In this document: piece after piece, positions 6,688-13,357 of the stretch
Numbering within the stretch: position 1 is the stretch's first letter
How the letters are laid out: each line of letters opens with the position of its first letter
Origin: JAAUQA01 sp036351435
GTDB taxonomy: Bacteria; Pseudomonadota; Gammaproteobacteria; Competibacterales; Competibacteraceae
DNA: 13,397 nt
Assembly: GCA_036351435.1 (NCBI GenBank)
Contig: JAZBPA010000080.1
Coordinates: forward strand, 1 to 13,397
Reading direction: 5' to 3'
Program-made: the position numbers and the translations under genes
Notes under the pieces: model-generated
What the model saw: the letters and a program-made list of their open reading frames with translations, nothing else
Database searches by the model: none
Told to the model about the DNA's origin: nothing

Positions 6688-7821
6688 ATGATACTGACTA
6701 AAGAACAGGAAATGATCCGCGATGCGGTCGGCGAATTCGCCCGCCACCGCCTAGCACCGTTCGCCGCAGAATGGGATCGGAACAAGAGTTTTCCGCGAGA
6801 TGCGTTGCGGGAAATGGCCGAAATGGGCTTATTCGGCATGATTGTCCCCGAGGAATGGGGCGGGTCCGGTTCCGATTATGTTTCTTTCGCGGTGGCCTTG
6901 GAGGAAATAGCAGCAGGTGACGGAGCCTGCTCCACCATCATCAGTGTAACCAACTCGGTGGTGTGCGGACCTATCCTGAAATTCGGCACCACAGCGCAAA
7001 AAGAGCAGTTCCTGAAACCGTTGGCAAGCGGCGAACATCTGGGAGCGTTTTGTTTAACCGAACCGCAAGCCGGTTCCGATGCGGCCGCCCTTCGTGCCCG
7101 TGCCCGCCGCGAGGGCGACGAGTACGTACTCAGCGGCGAAAAGCAATTCATCACTTCGGGTAAACACGCCGACATAGCGATTATCTTCGCCGTGACCGAT
7201 CCACAGGCCGGCAAGAAAGGCATCAGTGCCTTTATCGTGCCAACCAATACGCCCGGCTACGTCGTGGCACGGGTGGAAGACAAGATGGGTCAGCACGCTT
7301 CCGACACCGCACAGATTCTATTGGATGATTTGCGCGTGCCGGTCGCGTATCGGTTGGGTGAGGAGGGCCAAGGGTATCGGATTGCGCTGGCTAATTTGGA
7401 AAGCGGCCGGATCGGCATTGCCTCACAGTGTGTCGGCATGGCGCGGGCGGCTTTCGAAGCGACGACCGCTTATGCCAAAGACCGGCAAAGTTTCGGCAAA
7501 CCGCTGATAGACCATCAGGCAGTGAACTTCCGGCTGGCGGATATGGCCACCCAAATCGAAGCGGCCCGGCAATTGATTCTGCACGCGGCAAGCCTAAAGG
7601 ATGCAGATCGGCCTTGTTTGAAAGAAGCGGCGATGGCCAAGCTATTCGCCTCGGAAATGGCCGAGCGAGTCTGTTCCGACGCCATTCAGATTCATGGAGG
7701 TTACGGGTATTTGAAGGATTACCCGGTCGAACGGATTTATCGCGATGTGCGGGTGTGCCAGATTTACGAGGGCACTTCCGATGTGCAGCGAATGATTATC
7801 GGGCGGGCAGTTGCGGCGTGA
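6688..7821 (+). CDS. acyl-CoA dehydrogenase (short- or branched-chain type)
   Basis: A second FAD-dependent acyl-CoA dehydrogenase, 377 residues, starting 4 nt after the thiolase stop. It has no clear Shine-Dalgarno, so translation is probably coupled. Signatures: LTEPQAGSDAA for substrate and FAD contact, and QIHGGYGYLKDYPVERIYRD then YEGTSDVQR at the C-terminus. E361 in YEGT is the catalytic base at the short/medium-chain position, unlike LiuA, so the two enzymes are not recent duplicates with the same active site. Likely substrates are butyryl-CoA, isobutyryl-CoA or 2-methylbutyryl-CoA; the sequence does not decide between them. It closes the operon. The stop codon lies within the loop of a GGGCAG/CTGCCC hairpin (7805-7828) that has no T-run. 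Confidence 0.9.
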   Translation: MILTKEQEMIRDAVGEFARHRLAPFAAEWDRNKSFPRDALREMAEMGLFGMIVPEEWGGSGSDYVSFAVALEEIAAGDGACSTIISVTNSVVCGPILKFGTTAQKEQFLKPLASGEHLGAFCLTEPQAGSDAAALRARARREGDEYVLSGEKQFITSGKHADIAIIFAVTDPQAGKKGISAFIVPTNTPGYVVARVEDKMGQHASDTAQILLDDLRVPVAYRLGEEGQGYRIALANLESGRIGIASQCVGMARAAFEATTAYAKDRQSFGKPLIDHQAVNFRLADMATQIEAARQLILHAASLKDADRPCLKEAAMAKLFASEMAERVCSDAIQIHGGYGYLKDYPVERIYRDVRVCQIYEGTSDVQRMIIGRAVAA

Positions 7822-8126
7822 GCTGCCCCTTACACCACCTGCTTACCCACAAATCACCCACTATCGGCATAGGCTTCCCGTCCAGCTTACAAGCGAAAGT
7901 TGTCGGCGTATAAGCAATCAGCTCATTGTAAACGAATCTCAATCACAACTGATCCTGGTCAATATTTTAGCTTTAGACATTGTCTATTATGCTCTTCCCT
8001 GCCCTTACAAATCAGAATGATATGGGAAGTAAGCTTGGACTGTGCATCATCCCCCTCATTCAGTCTGCATTAAGGCCCGGGATAGTAGTCTTGACGATCG
8101 ACCACCTCACGATGAGTGCACGACGC
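7822..8126. other. intergenic region after the liu operon
   Basis: I see no convincing gene in these 305 bases. The first part continues a 6-bp hairpin (GGGCAG 7805-7810, CTGCCC 7823-7828), a poor terminator because no T-run follows. At 7974-7986 TAGACATTGTCTA is a perfect 6+6 inverted repeat around one base, directly overlapped by TATTAT (7985-7990), a -10-like hexamer without a good -35. This could be an operator for the small downstream gene, at low confidence. Short open frames here lack family features. Confidence 0.4.
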
Positions 8127-8375
8127 ATGAAAAACCATTTGCTGACCAGCGTGTTGACAGTGATTGTTTTATTTAGCGCGAATAATTCATTCTCCGCTAA
8201 CCAACCGCCCAAATGCGGTCAACTTGGGTTAACCCCGGAAGGAATAATAAGCCAACATGCTTGGGCCCGTATGCTGGTGACTGGCTGGCACCCTGTCACC
8301 CCCACAGTTGTTAACGCATCACCCGATGATCGGGCAGCAGTGTCAAAGACGACCGACCCCTCCGGTGGTGGATGA
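8127..8375 (+). CDS. possible small secreted protein, unknown
   Basis: I do not recognise this protein. Starting at the ATG at 8127, it has 82 residues. It begins with a convincing Sec signal peptide: MKNH, a hydrophobic core (LLTSVLTVIVLF), and a likely cleavage after the alanine of NNSFSA at about residue 24. The mature part would be only about 58 residues, with one cysteine near its start and no domain I can name. In-frame ATGs at 8112 and 7980 exist but would bury the signal peptide. The ribosome site is weak. It stands 262 nt upstream of the cusB-like gene on the same strand. It could be a small periplasmic accessory of that locus, or the 5' remnant of a longer gene that has decayed. Confidence 0.35.
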   Translation: MKNHLLTSVLTVIVLFSANNSFSANQPPKCGQLGLTPEGIISQHAWARMLVTGWHPVTPTVVNASPDDRAAVSKTTDPSGGG

Positions 8376-8461
8376 GCATCCCAACCACGATTGAACTCAA
8401 CGTATCGTACACAGTAACGACGCCAGCAATGCAGTCGCTTTAGTCCCGCACTTTTCTTTCG

Positions 8462-8485
8462 CGGTGTCGACAATGGTCGGCACCG
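8462..8485. other. 10-bp hairpin upstream of cusB
   Basis: CGGTGTCGAC (8462-8471) pairs with GTCGGCACCG (8476-8485) around the loop AATG, with a single G-T wobble. The rest of 8376-8637 holds no gene that I can support. No T-run follows the hairpin on either strand, so it is not a standard terminator. It may be a transcript-stabilising structure or an operator for the metal-efflux genes; nothing further in the sequence decides this. Confidence 0.35.
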
Positions 8486-8637
8486 TTACCCACTCTGAAG
8501 AATCGCATCTTTCCTGCTGCATACCTCGTAATACGAATTATTGCGCCCGCTATGGGTCTGATTTTAGATAAGCTGTAAGCAACCACGCTCGGCAAACTAA
8601 TTCGTTCAGCGATCTTTATTTTCAACGGGGACTTTGC

Positions 8638-9954
8638 ATGTCCAATAAATATTGGTTAGGCGCTACTCTGCTTGTCGGAGTGGCAATGCTACTGATTGCT
8701 TGCAGTCCCCAGGACTCCAGTGCCTCGCTAAAACCCAGCGAAACCATGGCCGAAGCACAGGATGATTCGGTGATCGAACATGCCCGTAAACACGCCGATG
8801 CTACGTATGTTTGCCCCATGCATCCGCAAATTGTGCGCGGCGAGCCCGGCAATTGCCCCATCTGTGGCATGGCGCTGGAAGAACAGCAAGTGCAATCCGA
8901 CGCTGGTGGCGATTTCGGCCCACCCATTGTCACCGTCCGCCCGGAAACACTACAAAATATGGGCGCTCGCACGGCTGTGGTTGAACTTTCCTCGCTACAC
9001 AAACTGGTCGAAACCGTCGGTTCTATCACCTACGACGAAGACCGTATGGGCCATGTGCATCCGCGTGCCGCCGGCTGGGTGGAAAAACTGCGAGTACGTG
9101 CCGAAGGCGATGCAGTCAAACGCAACCAGGTGCTTTTGGATCTCTATTCACCGGAAATCGTTAACGCTCAAGAGGAATATCTACTGGCATTAGAGGGCAT
9201 TTCCACTTCGGGTAAACGCCGCCAGGACTTGGTCCGAGGGGCGACTCGCCGGTTACGCTTATTGGATGTGCCGGACAGTGTCGTAGCCGCTATCAGCAAA
9301 ACCCGTCAGGTTCAGGAAACCGTGCCGGTATTGGCGCCTATCGCCGGCATCGTCACCAAAATGGGGTTGCGGGAAGGGATGTACGTGAAACCGGATATGG
9401 AGCTATTTACTATCAGCGATGTCGCTTCCGTCTGGGTGCAGGTCGATGTGTTCGAACATCAGCTCGATCAAGTCCGGGTCGGCAATTCGGCAGAGATCAA
9501 AATCCCCGCGTTGCCGGGTCGGGTCTGGGAAGGGACGGTCGACTATGTGTATCCGGAATTGGACCCCAGAACCCGCACCTTGCAAGTGCGGCTGCGCTTC
9601 AAAAATCCAGACGGCATACTCAAGCCTAATATGTTCGTCCATGCCAATATCCAAGGCACGCCTCACTCGAACGCATTAACCATCCCGCTTGAGGCGCTGA
9701 TCGTCACCGGTGGCCAAGAGCGGGTCATCAAAGATCTGGGCGACGGTCGATTTCAACCGGCTGCGGTCGAAGTCGGTCTACGTGCCCAAGACCGTATTGA
9801 GATTCTGGATGGGCTGCAGGAAGGTGAACGAGTGGTGGTATCCGGCCAATTCCTGATCGACTCGGAAAGTAACTTGCAAGCCAGTTTCCGCCGTATGCAG
9901 CCGCTGGAACCGAAACCTGCGCCCGCCCAAATGATGATGCAGATGGAGAACTGA
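8638..9954 (+). CDS. cusB: copper/silver efflux RND periplasmic adaptor, CusB-like
   Basis: Membrane-fusion subunit linking an inner-membrane RND pump to an outer-membrane channel for copper or silver export. It has 438 residues; GGGG about 9 nt before the ATG is a fair ribosome site. A lipoprotein signal ends at C22 (LLIAC). Next comes a heavy-metal-binding domain at about residues 57-82, with CPMH at 59-62 and CPICGM at 73-78. Adaptor elements follow: a first beta-barrel/lipoyl half (GSITYDEDRMGHVHPRAAGW), a helical hairpin (YSPEIVNAQEEYLLAL), the second lipoyl half (VLAPIAGIVTKMGLREGMYV), the barrel (VWVQVDVFEHQL) and a membrane-proximal domain. The tail is methionine-rich (QMMMQM). The frame is intact. 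The cusA pseudogene starts 1 nt after the stop, so this adaptor has lost its adjacent pump; no cusC-like channel gene is in the window. Confidence 0.9.
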   Translation: MSNKYWLGATLLVGVAMLLIACSPQDSSASLKPSETMAEAQDDSVIEHARKHADATYVCPMHPQIVRGEPGNCPICGMALEEQQVQSDAGGDFGPPIVTVRPETLQNMGARTAVVELSSLHKLVETVGSITYDEDRMGHVHPRAAGWVEKLRVRAEGDAVKRNQVLLDLYSPEIVNAQEEYLLALEGISTSGKRRQDLVRGATRRLRLLDVPDSVVAAISKTRQVQETVPVLAPIAGIVTKMGLREGMYVKPDMELFTISDVASVWVQVDVFEHQLDQVRVGNSAEIKIPALPGRVWEGTVDYVYPELDPRTRTLQVRLRFKNPDGILKPNMFVHANIQGTPHSNALTIPLEALIVTGGQERVIKDLGDGRFQPAAVEVGLRAQDRIEILDGLQEGERVVVSGQFLIDSESNLQASFRRMQPLEPKPAPAQMMMQMEN

Positions 9955-9955
9955 C

Positions 9956-11798
9956 ATGCTGCGTGGTCTGATCCTCTGGTCCATCCAAAATCGTTTTCTG
10001 GTGCTGGTGGCCACGGTGATGCTGACCGGTTGGGGGTGGTTGTCGCTGCAGCAAACCCCCTTGGACGCCATCCCCGATCTGTCCGATGTGCAAGTCATCA
10101 TCAAAACGACTTATCCGGGGCAATCGCCTCGGGTGATGGAAGATCAGGTCACTTATCCGATTACTACAACTATGTTGTCAGTGCCTGGCGCGACGGCGGT
10201 GCGCGGATTCTCGTTCTTCGGCGATTCCTTCGTCTACGTCATTTTCGAAGACGGTACCGATTTGTACTAGGCGCGTTCCCGGGTACTGGAGTATCTCAAT
10301 CAAGCCGCCGCTCTGTTGCCGGATGGAGTACAACCACGGCTGGGACCGGACGCTTCGGGTGTCGGGTGGATTTATCAGTACGCGCTGATTGACCGCACCG
10401 GCCAGCACGATCTCGCCCAGTTACGCTCGTTGCAAGACTGGTTCTTGAAGTTCGAGTTGCAGACCGTACCCGGCGTCGCCGAAGTCGCTACGGTCGGTGG
10501 CATGGTGCGCCAATATCAAATCGTAGTGGACCCCAACCGACTGCGCTTTTACGGTATTCCCCTACGTCAAGTCAACGAAGCCATCCGCCGGGCTAATCAA
10601 GAAGCCGGTGGTTCGGTGGTGGAAAAAGGCGAAGCGGGATACATGATTCGCAGCCGCGGCTATCTACAATCCGTGGCCGATATCGAAACCATTCCCATCG
10701 GGGTGATGGGCGATCAAGGTACGCCGCTGCTGTTGCGCGACATCGCCCATGTCGATCTGGGGCCGCAGATGCGCCGCGGCATCGCCGAATTGGACGGACT
10801 CGGCGAGGTAACCGGTGGCATCGTGGTGATGCGCTACGGGGAAAATGCGCTGGTCACCATCGAACGAGTCAAGGAAAAACTGGAATCTCTCAAAGCAGGA
10901 CTACCGGCTGGAGTGGAAGTGATCGAAGTCTACAACCGGGCAGCATTGATTCAGCGGGTGGTGGACAACCTCTCCGGCGCCGCTGACCATGCTGGAAACT
11001 ACCATCCAGCTCAAGCCGCACGACGAATGGCGGCCCGGTATGACGCTGGATAAGCTCATCGAGGAACTAAATCGGACGGTTAAATTTCCCGGCTTGACCA
11101 ACGCTTGGGTGCAACCCATCAAGACCCGCATCGACATGTTGGCCACCGGAATAAAAACCCCGGTGGGGATCAAGATCGTCGGTCCTGAAATCAAAGTTAT
11201 TGAGGAAATCGGTCGGCAAGTGGAACAAGCAGTCATGCAGGTGCCGGGAACGACCTCGGCCTATTCCGAACGAGTAGCCGGGGGAAGATATATCGAAGTC
11301 AATCCCAATCGGGTGAACGCCGCCCGCTACGGCTTGAACATCGCCGACATCAATGAAATCTTCCGGGCTGCGTTGGGGGGAGTGAATATCACTCAAACCG
11401 TCGAAGGCTTGGAGCGGTATCCGGTGAATTTGCGCTTTCCGCGAGCATTGCGGGATGATTTGGAAAAGCTCAAAGATTTGCCACTCATTACCCCCACCGG
11501 CGCGCATATTCCATTGCGTCAAGTTGCTGATATCAGCATCGTCGATGGCCCCCCGGTGCTGAAAAGCGAAAACGCCCGCATCAACGGCTGGACGTTTGTC
11601 GATATTCGCGGCGTGGATTTGGGGACTTACGTCCGTCAAGCGCAGAAACTGGTCCGTGAGGAAGTCCGCTTACCGGCAGGGTATTCACTAACCTGGTCGG
11701 GCCAATACGATCTGTTATGGCAACAACGTTCGCTATCGGAACTTGAACCAGAACCGCCTGTGGGCGGGGTGATTCCGGTGGGGAGTTCTGGGAAATAA
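9956..11798 (+). pseudogene. cusA: CusA-like heavy-metal RND pump, multiply disrupted
   Basis: The intact protein is a proton-driven inner-membrane copper/silver exporter of about 1,050 residues. Three lesions are visible. First, TAG at 10268-10270 replaces the tryptophan codon expected in DLYWARSRVLEYL; the frame continues correctly afterwards. Second, at about 10972-10978 sequence near residue 340 (VVDNLSG) is joined out of frame to sequence corresponding to about E. coli residue 617 (PAPLTMLETTIQ). About 275 codons with transmembrane helices 2-7 are lost. Third, homology ends near 11714 (LTWSGQYDL); an unrelated tail follows to the TAA at 11798, so about 185 residues with helices 8-12 are gone. 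The counterpart of E. coli metal ligand M573 and the TM4 proton-relay aspartate are deleted; M623 and M672 counterparts remain (LTM, RIDM). Only TM1 survives, so no transporter can result. Confidence 0.93.
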
Positions 11799-11913
11799 TA
11801 CCCGATGCCAAAAGACAGACTGACCGCTAGTTTATGTTTTTTATTTATAAGGGCTGGTTCAGTGCTAGGGGTTGCTGGTGCGAGTAATACAAGGAAGATG
11901 TTAGCATTAGACC

Positions 11914-12402
11914 ATGAGCAACACCGTCTACATTGAAACAAGCATCATCAGCTATCTGGCTGCACACCCTAGCCGTGACATCATTGCGGCGGGTCATCAG
12001 CAGATTACCCATGAGTGGTGGGTTACAGAACGTGACGATTTTTCTGTCTATGCTTCGGCTTTGGTACTCAGAGAAGCTAGTGCCGGAGACTTGGCGGCAG
12101 CATCGGCTCGTTTGCAATGGTTGCAAGGCATTCCCCTTCTCGCCATTACACCGGAGGCCGAAGAGCTAGCCGAACGTCTCATCCTACAGGCAGCGCTTCC
12201 AGCAAAGGCTGCTGCGGACGCACTGCACATCGCCACGGCCGCGTACCATCAACTCAGTTTTCTGCTCACCTGGAACTGCAAACACATCGCTAATGCCTTA
12301 ATAAGGCCACTAATCGAACGAGTTTGCCGCGAATGTGGTTTTGAGTCACTTATCCTTTGCACCCCCGAAGAACTGACTGGAGGCAAGCCTAATGTGGAAT
12401 GA
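11914..12402 (+). CDS. PIN-domain ribonuclease, VapC-like toxin candidate
   Basis: PIN-domain toxins are magnesium-dependent ribonucleases of type II toxin-antitoxin pairs. The protein has 162 residues. It starts VYIETSIISYLAA, with E8 in place of the more common aspartate of the first acidic motif. Further candidate metal ligands are E54 in LVLREASAGD and D102 in AAADALHIATA, and the closing motif reads LLTWNCKHIAN (W120 to N125 region). This fits a known PIN subfamily carrying the IETS start. The ATG at 11914 has only a distant purine run (AAGGAAG, about 11890-11896). The next gene starts inside its last codons. The order, toxin-like gene first, is the reverse of most VapBC pairs, so the toxin label is an inference from fold and gene pairing. 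Confidence 0.8.
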   Translation: MSNTVYIETSIISYLAAHPSRDIIAAGHQQITHEWWVTERDDFSVYASALVLREASAGDLAAASARLQWLQGIPLLAITPEAEELAERLILQAALPAKAAADALHIATAAYHQLSFLLTWNCKHIANALIRPLIERVCRECGFESLILCTPEELTGGKPNVE

Positions 12403-12589
12403 TCCAATTGTTGAAGAAACACGCGGGCTGCGTGATGAGTATTCGGTAAAGCATGGCTATAACATCCACGCGATTGTTGAAGATCTCAAGCAATGGGAGC
12501 AGCAAGGCTTCCCAATGGCTGCAAGCCTTAAAACGGCTCTCCAGCAGACCGTTTTGCCACCGTTTGCGCTACGGCAAAACGACGACTGA
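12392..12589 (+). CDS. small partner of the PIN-domain gene, possible antitoxin
   Basis: A 65-residue protein translated from an ATG that overlaps the PIN gene by 11 nt. A strong Shine-Dalgarno GGAGG (12379-12383) lies 8 nt upstream inside that gene. The N-terminal MWNDPIVEETRGLRDEYSVKHGYNIHAIVEDLKQWEQQ matches a small-protein family often found beside IETS-type PIN genes, with the pattern of DPIVEE, then R-E, then a tyrosine or aspartate and AI-DL. No DNA-binding fold is obvious. The tail differs from the usual family end: VLPPFALRQNDD is encoded by a 9-bp perfect inverted repeat (12550-12558 with 12573-12581), so the C-terminus may derive from an inserted palindrome. Antitoxin function is inferred from linkage only. 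Confidence 0.7.
   Translation: MWNDPIVEETRGLRDEYSVKHGYNIHAIVEDLKQWEQQGFPMAASLKTALQQTVLPPFALRQNDD
12550..12581. repeat. 9-bp inverted repeat in the 3' end of the PIN partner gene
   Basis: CGTTTTGCC (12550-12558) and GGCAAAACG (12573-12581) are perfect complements with a 14-nt loop. The repeat lies inside coding sequence, 8 nt before the stop codon, where family members do not usually share this peptide. No T-run follows, so a terminator role is unlikely to be strong; a palindromic insert is possible. Confidence 0.5.
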
Positions 12590-12605
12590 GCCTAGCAAGT
12601 AGCTC

Positions 12606-12670
12606 GTAGCGCGGGTTAGCAAAGCGTAACCCGCTGATTTCGTGTATTACTTACTGATCGGCGGGTTACG
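12606..12670. repeat. REP-type palindrome with a second, partial inverted copy
   Basis: GTAG (12606-12609) precedes a perfect 8-bp hairpin, GCGGGTTA (12611-12618) and TAACCCGC (12627-12634), with the loop GCAAAGCG. A 5' GTAG next to such a hairpin is the hallmark of REP elements mobilised by REP-associated tyrosine transposases. A partial second copy in the opposite direction, CGGCGGGTTACG (12659-12670), gives a head-to-head arrangement like a bacterial interspersed mosaic element. No such transposase gene is in the window. Confidence 0.7.
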
Positions 12671-12678
12671 GGGATTAG

Positions 12679-12714
12679 TTAAGAGCCATAACCGATAATA
12701 TGGCCCCTTAATTC
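12679..12714. repeat. imperfect hairpin before the HNH gene
   Basis: TTAAGAGCCAT and ATGGCCCCTTAA pair as two 5-bp stems around a small internal loop (A opposite CC), with an AACCGATAAT-like apical loop. It lies about 20 nt before the HNH start codon. Its role is unknown. It lacks a T-run, so it is not a standard terminator, and it lacks integron core motifs. Confidence 0.35.
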
Positions 12715-12734
12715 CTATATTCTCAAGCTATCGA

Positions 12735-13289
12735 ATGGACAAACTGGAAACAATTGAGCGTGCGTTTAGTTCTCTAACCGCCGGTGATAGCGCTGGGGCT
12801 GCTGAAGCCATTCGCCGAGGCTTTCCTCATAAGTCCATTGAGAGGACTAGCCGTAGGTACACACTAAAGCAATGTATGCAGATCTTCTTGCGAGACGGTT
12901 TCGTTGACAGATACTCGGGTGGCAAATTGCTGTTTCCAGGTGCGTTGAGAATCCTAAGTCTCGAATTGCCCAGCGACTTTCCCTATCAAGCACACTGGAA
13001 GACAGATGAAACCCATATGGCGTATTGGTACTTCTATCCAACGGTTGATCATGTTACTCCAATTGCACGAGGCGGTACGAATTCAGATGACAACCTCGTT
13101 ACTACATCACAGCTAAGGAACTCAGCCAAGTCACATTGGACCCTTGATGAATTGGGCTGGGCTTTACGTCCACCAGGAGATCTAGATTCTTGGGATGGTC
13201 TTCTGAACCAGACCATTGAATATGTAAGTAGCAATCAAAGCCTTCTTGCTGATAGTGTGTTGCGCAAATGGTATGAAGCAACAACTTAA
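12735..13289 (+). CDS. HNH-family endonuclease
   Basis: A predicted metal-dependent nuclease of 184 residues. The N-terminal part is helical (LETIERAFSSL, then IERTSRRYTLKQCMQIFLRDGF). The segment FVDRYSGGKLLFPGALRILS and the nuclease core YPTVDHVTPIARGGTNSDDNL follow. The core residues are D105-H106, N120 and N129 (QLRNSAKS), matching the DH...N...N pattern of HNH enzymes. No zinc-knuckle cysteines are present, as usual for this subgroup. No Shine-Dalgarno is visible, and base composition looks more A+T-rich than the liu and cus genes. There is no adjacent methylase, so it is not an obvious restriction system. An attC-like fold begins 10 nt after the stop, which suggests that this gene may be an integron cassette. 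Confidence 0.82.
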   Translation: MDKLETIERAFSSLTAGDSAGAAEAIRRGFPHKSIERTSRRYTLKQCMQIFLRDGFVDRYSGGKLLFPGALRILSLELPSDFPYQAHWKTDETHMAYWYFYPTVDHVTPIARGGTNSDDNLVTTSQLRNSAKSHWTLDELGWALRPPGDLDSWDGLLNQTIEYVSSNQSLLADSVLRKWYEATT

Positions 13290-13295
13290 AGAGAG

Positions 13296-13357
13296 ATAGA
13301 ACAAGCGGATGAAGGCGGACAGCCTTGAAGCTGCCGCTTTTCCGCCCCGTTAGGTTT
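13296..13357 (+). other. candidate integron attC recombination site
   Basis: The ends are AAC (13300-13302) and GTT (13349-13351). The right core reads GTTAGGT and fits GTTRRRY exactly; the left core ATAGAAC fits RYYYAAC at five of seven positions. Between them the sequence folds as attC sites do. GCGG (13305-13308) pairs with CCGC (13342-13345), AAG pairs with TTT, GGCGG pairs with CCGC, and CAGC (13320-13323) pairs with GCTG (13330-13333) around the loop CTTGAA. A short unpaired spacer follows the outer AAC/GTT. All bulged bases (TG at 13310-13311, A at 13319) are on one arm. Position 10 nt after a stop codon is typical. TTTTT at 13355-13359 means it might instead, or also, act as a terminator. 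Confidence 0.55.

Noticed and set aside
7428..7913. 161-codon plus-strand frame overlapping the second acyl-CoA dehydrogenase
   Set aside because: It is an out-of-frame shadow of a well conserved dehydrogenase and runs into non-coding DNA without any recognisable motif.
9728..10123. Minus-strand open frames across the cusB-cusA boundary
   Set aside because: They cross two recognisable genes on the opposite strand and show low-complexity shadow composition.
10268..10270. TAG read through as tryptophan or pyrrolysine to give a longer CusA
   Set aside because: The codon replaces an ordinary tryptophan by a one-base change (TGG to TAG), and the gene carries two further destructive lesions, so a nonsense mutation is enough.
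11067..11639. 190-codon open frame on the minus strand opposite cusA
   Set aside because: It mirrors conserved CusA coding sequence on the other strand, has no family features of its own, and is explained by codon bias of the sense frame.
12624..12685. A second attC site upstream of the HNH gene, between GCGTAAC and GTTAAGA
   Set aside because: Both cores have a mismatch at a consensus position, the outer cores do not sit at the ends of one continuous fold, and the GTAG-plus-hairpin form of a REP element explains the palindromes better.
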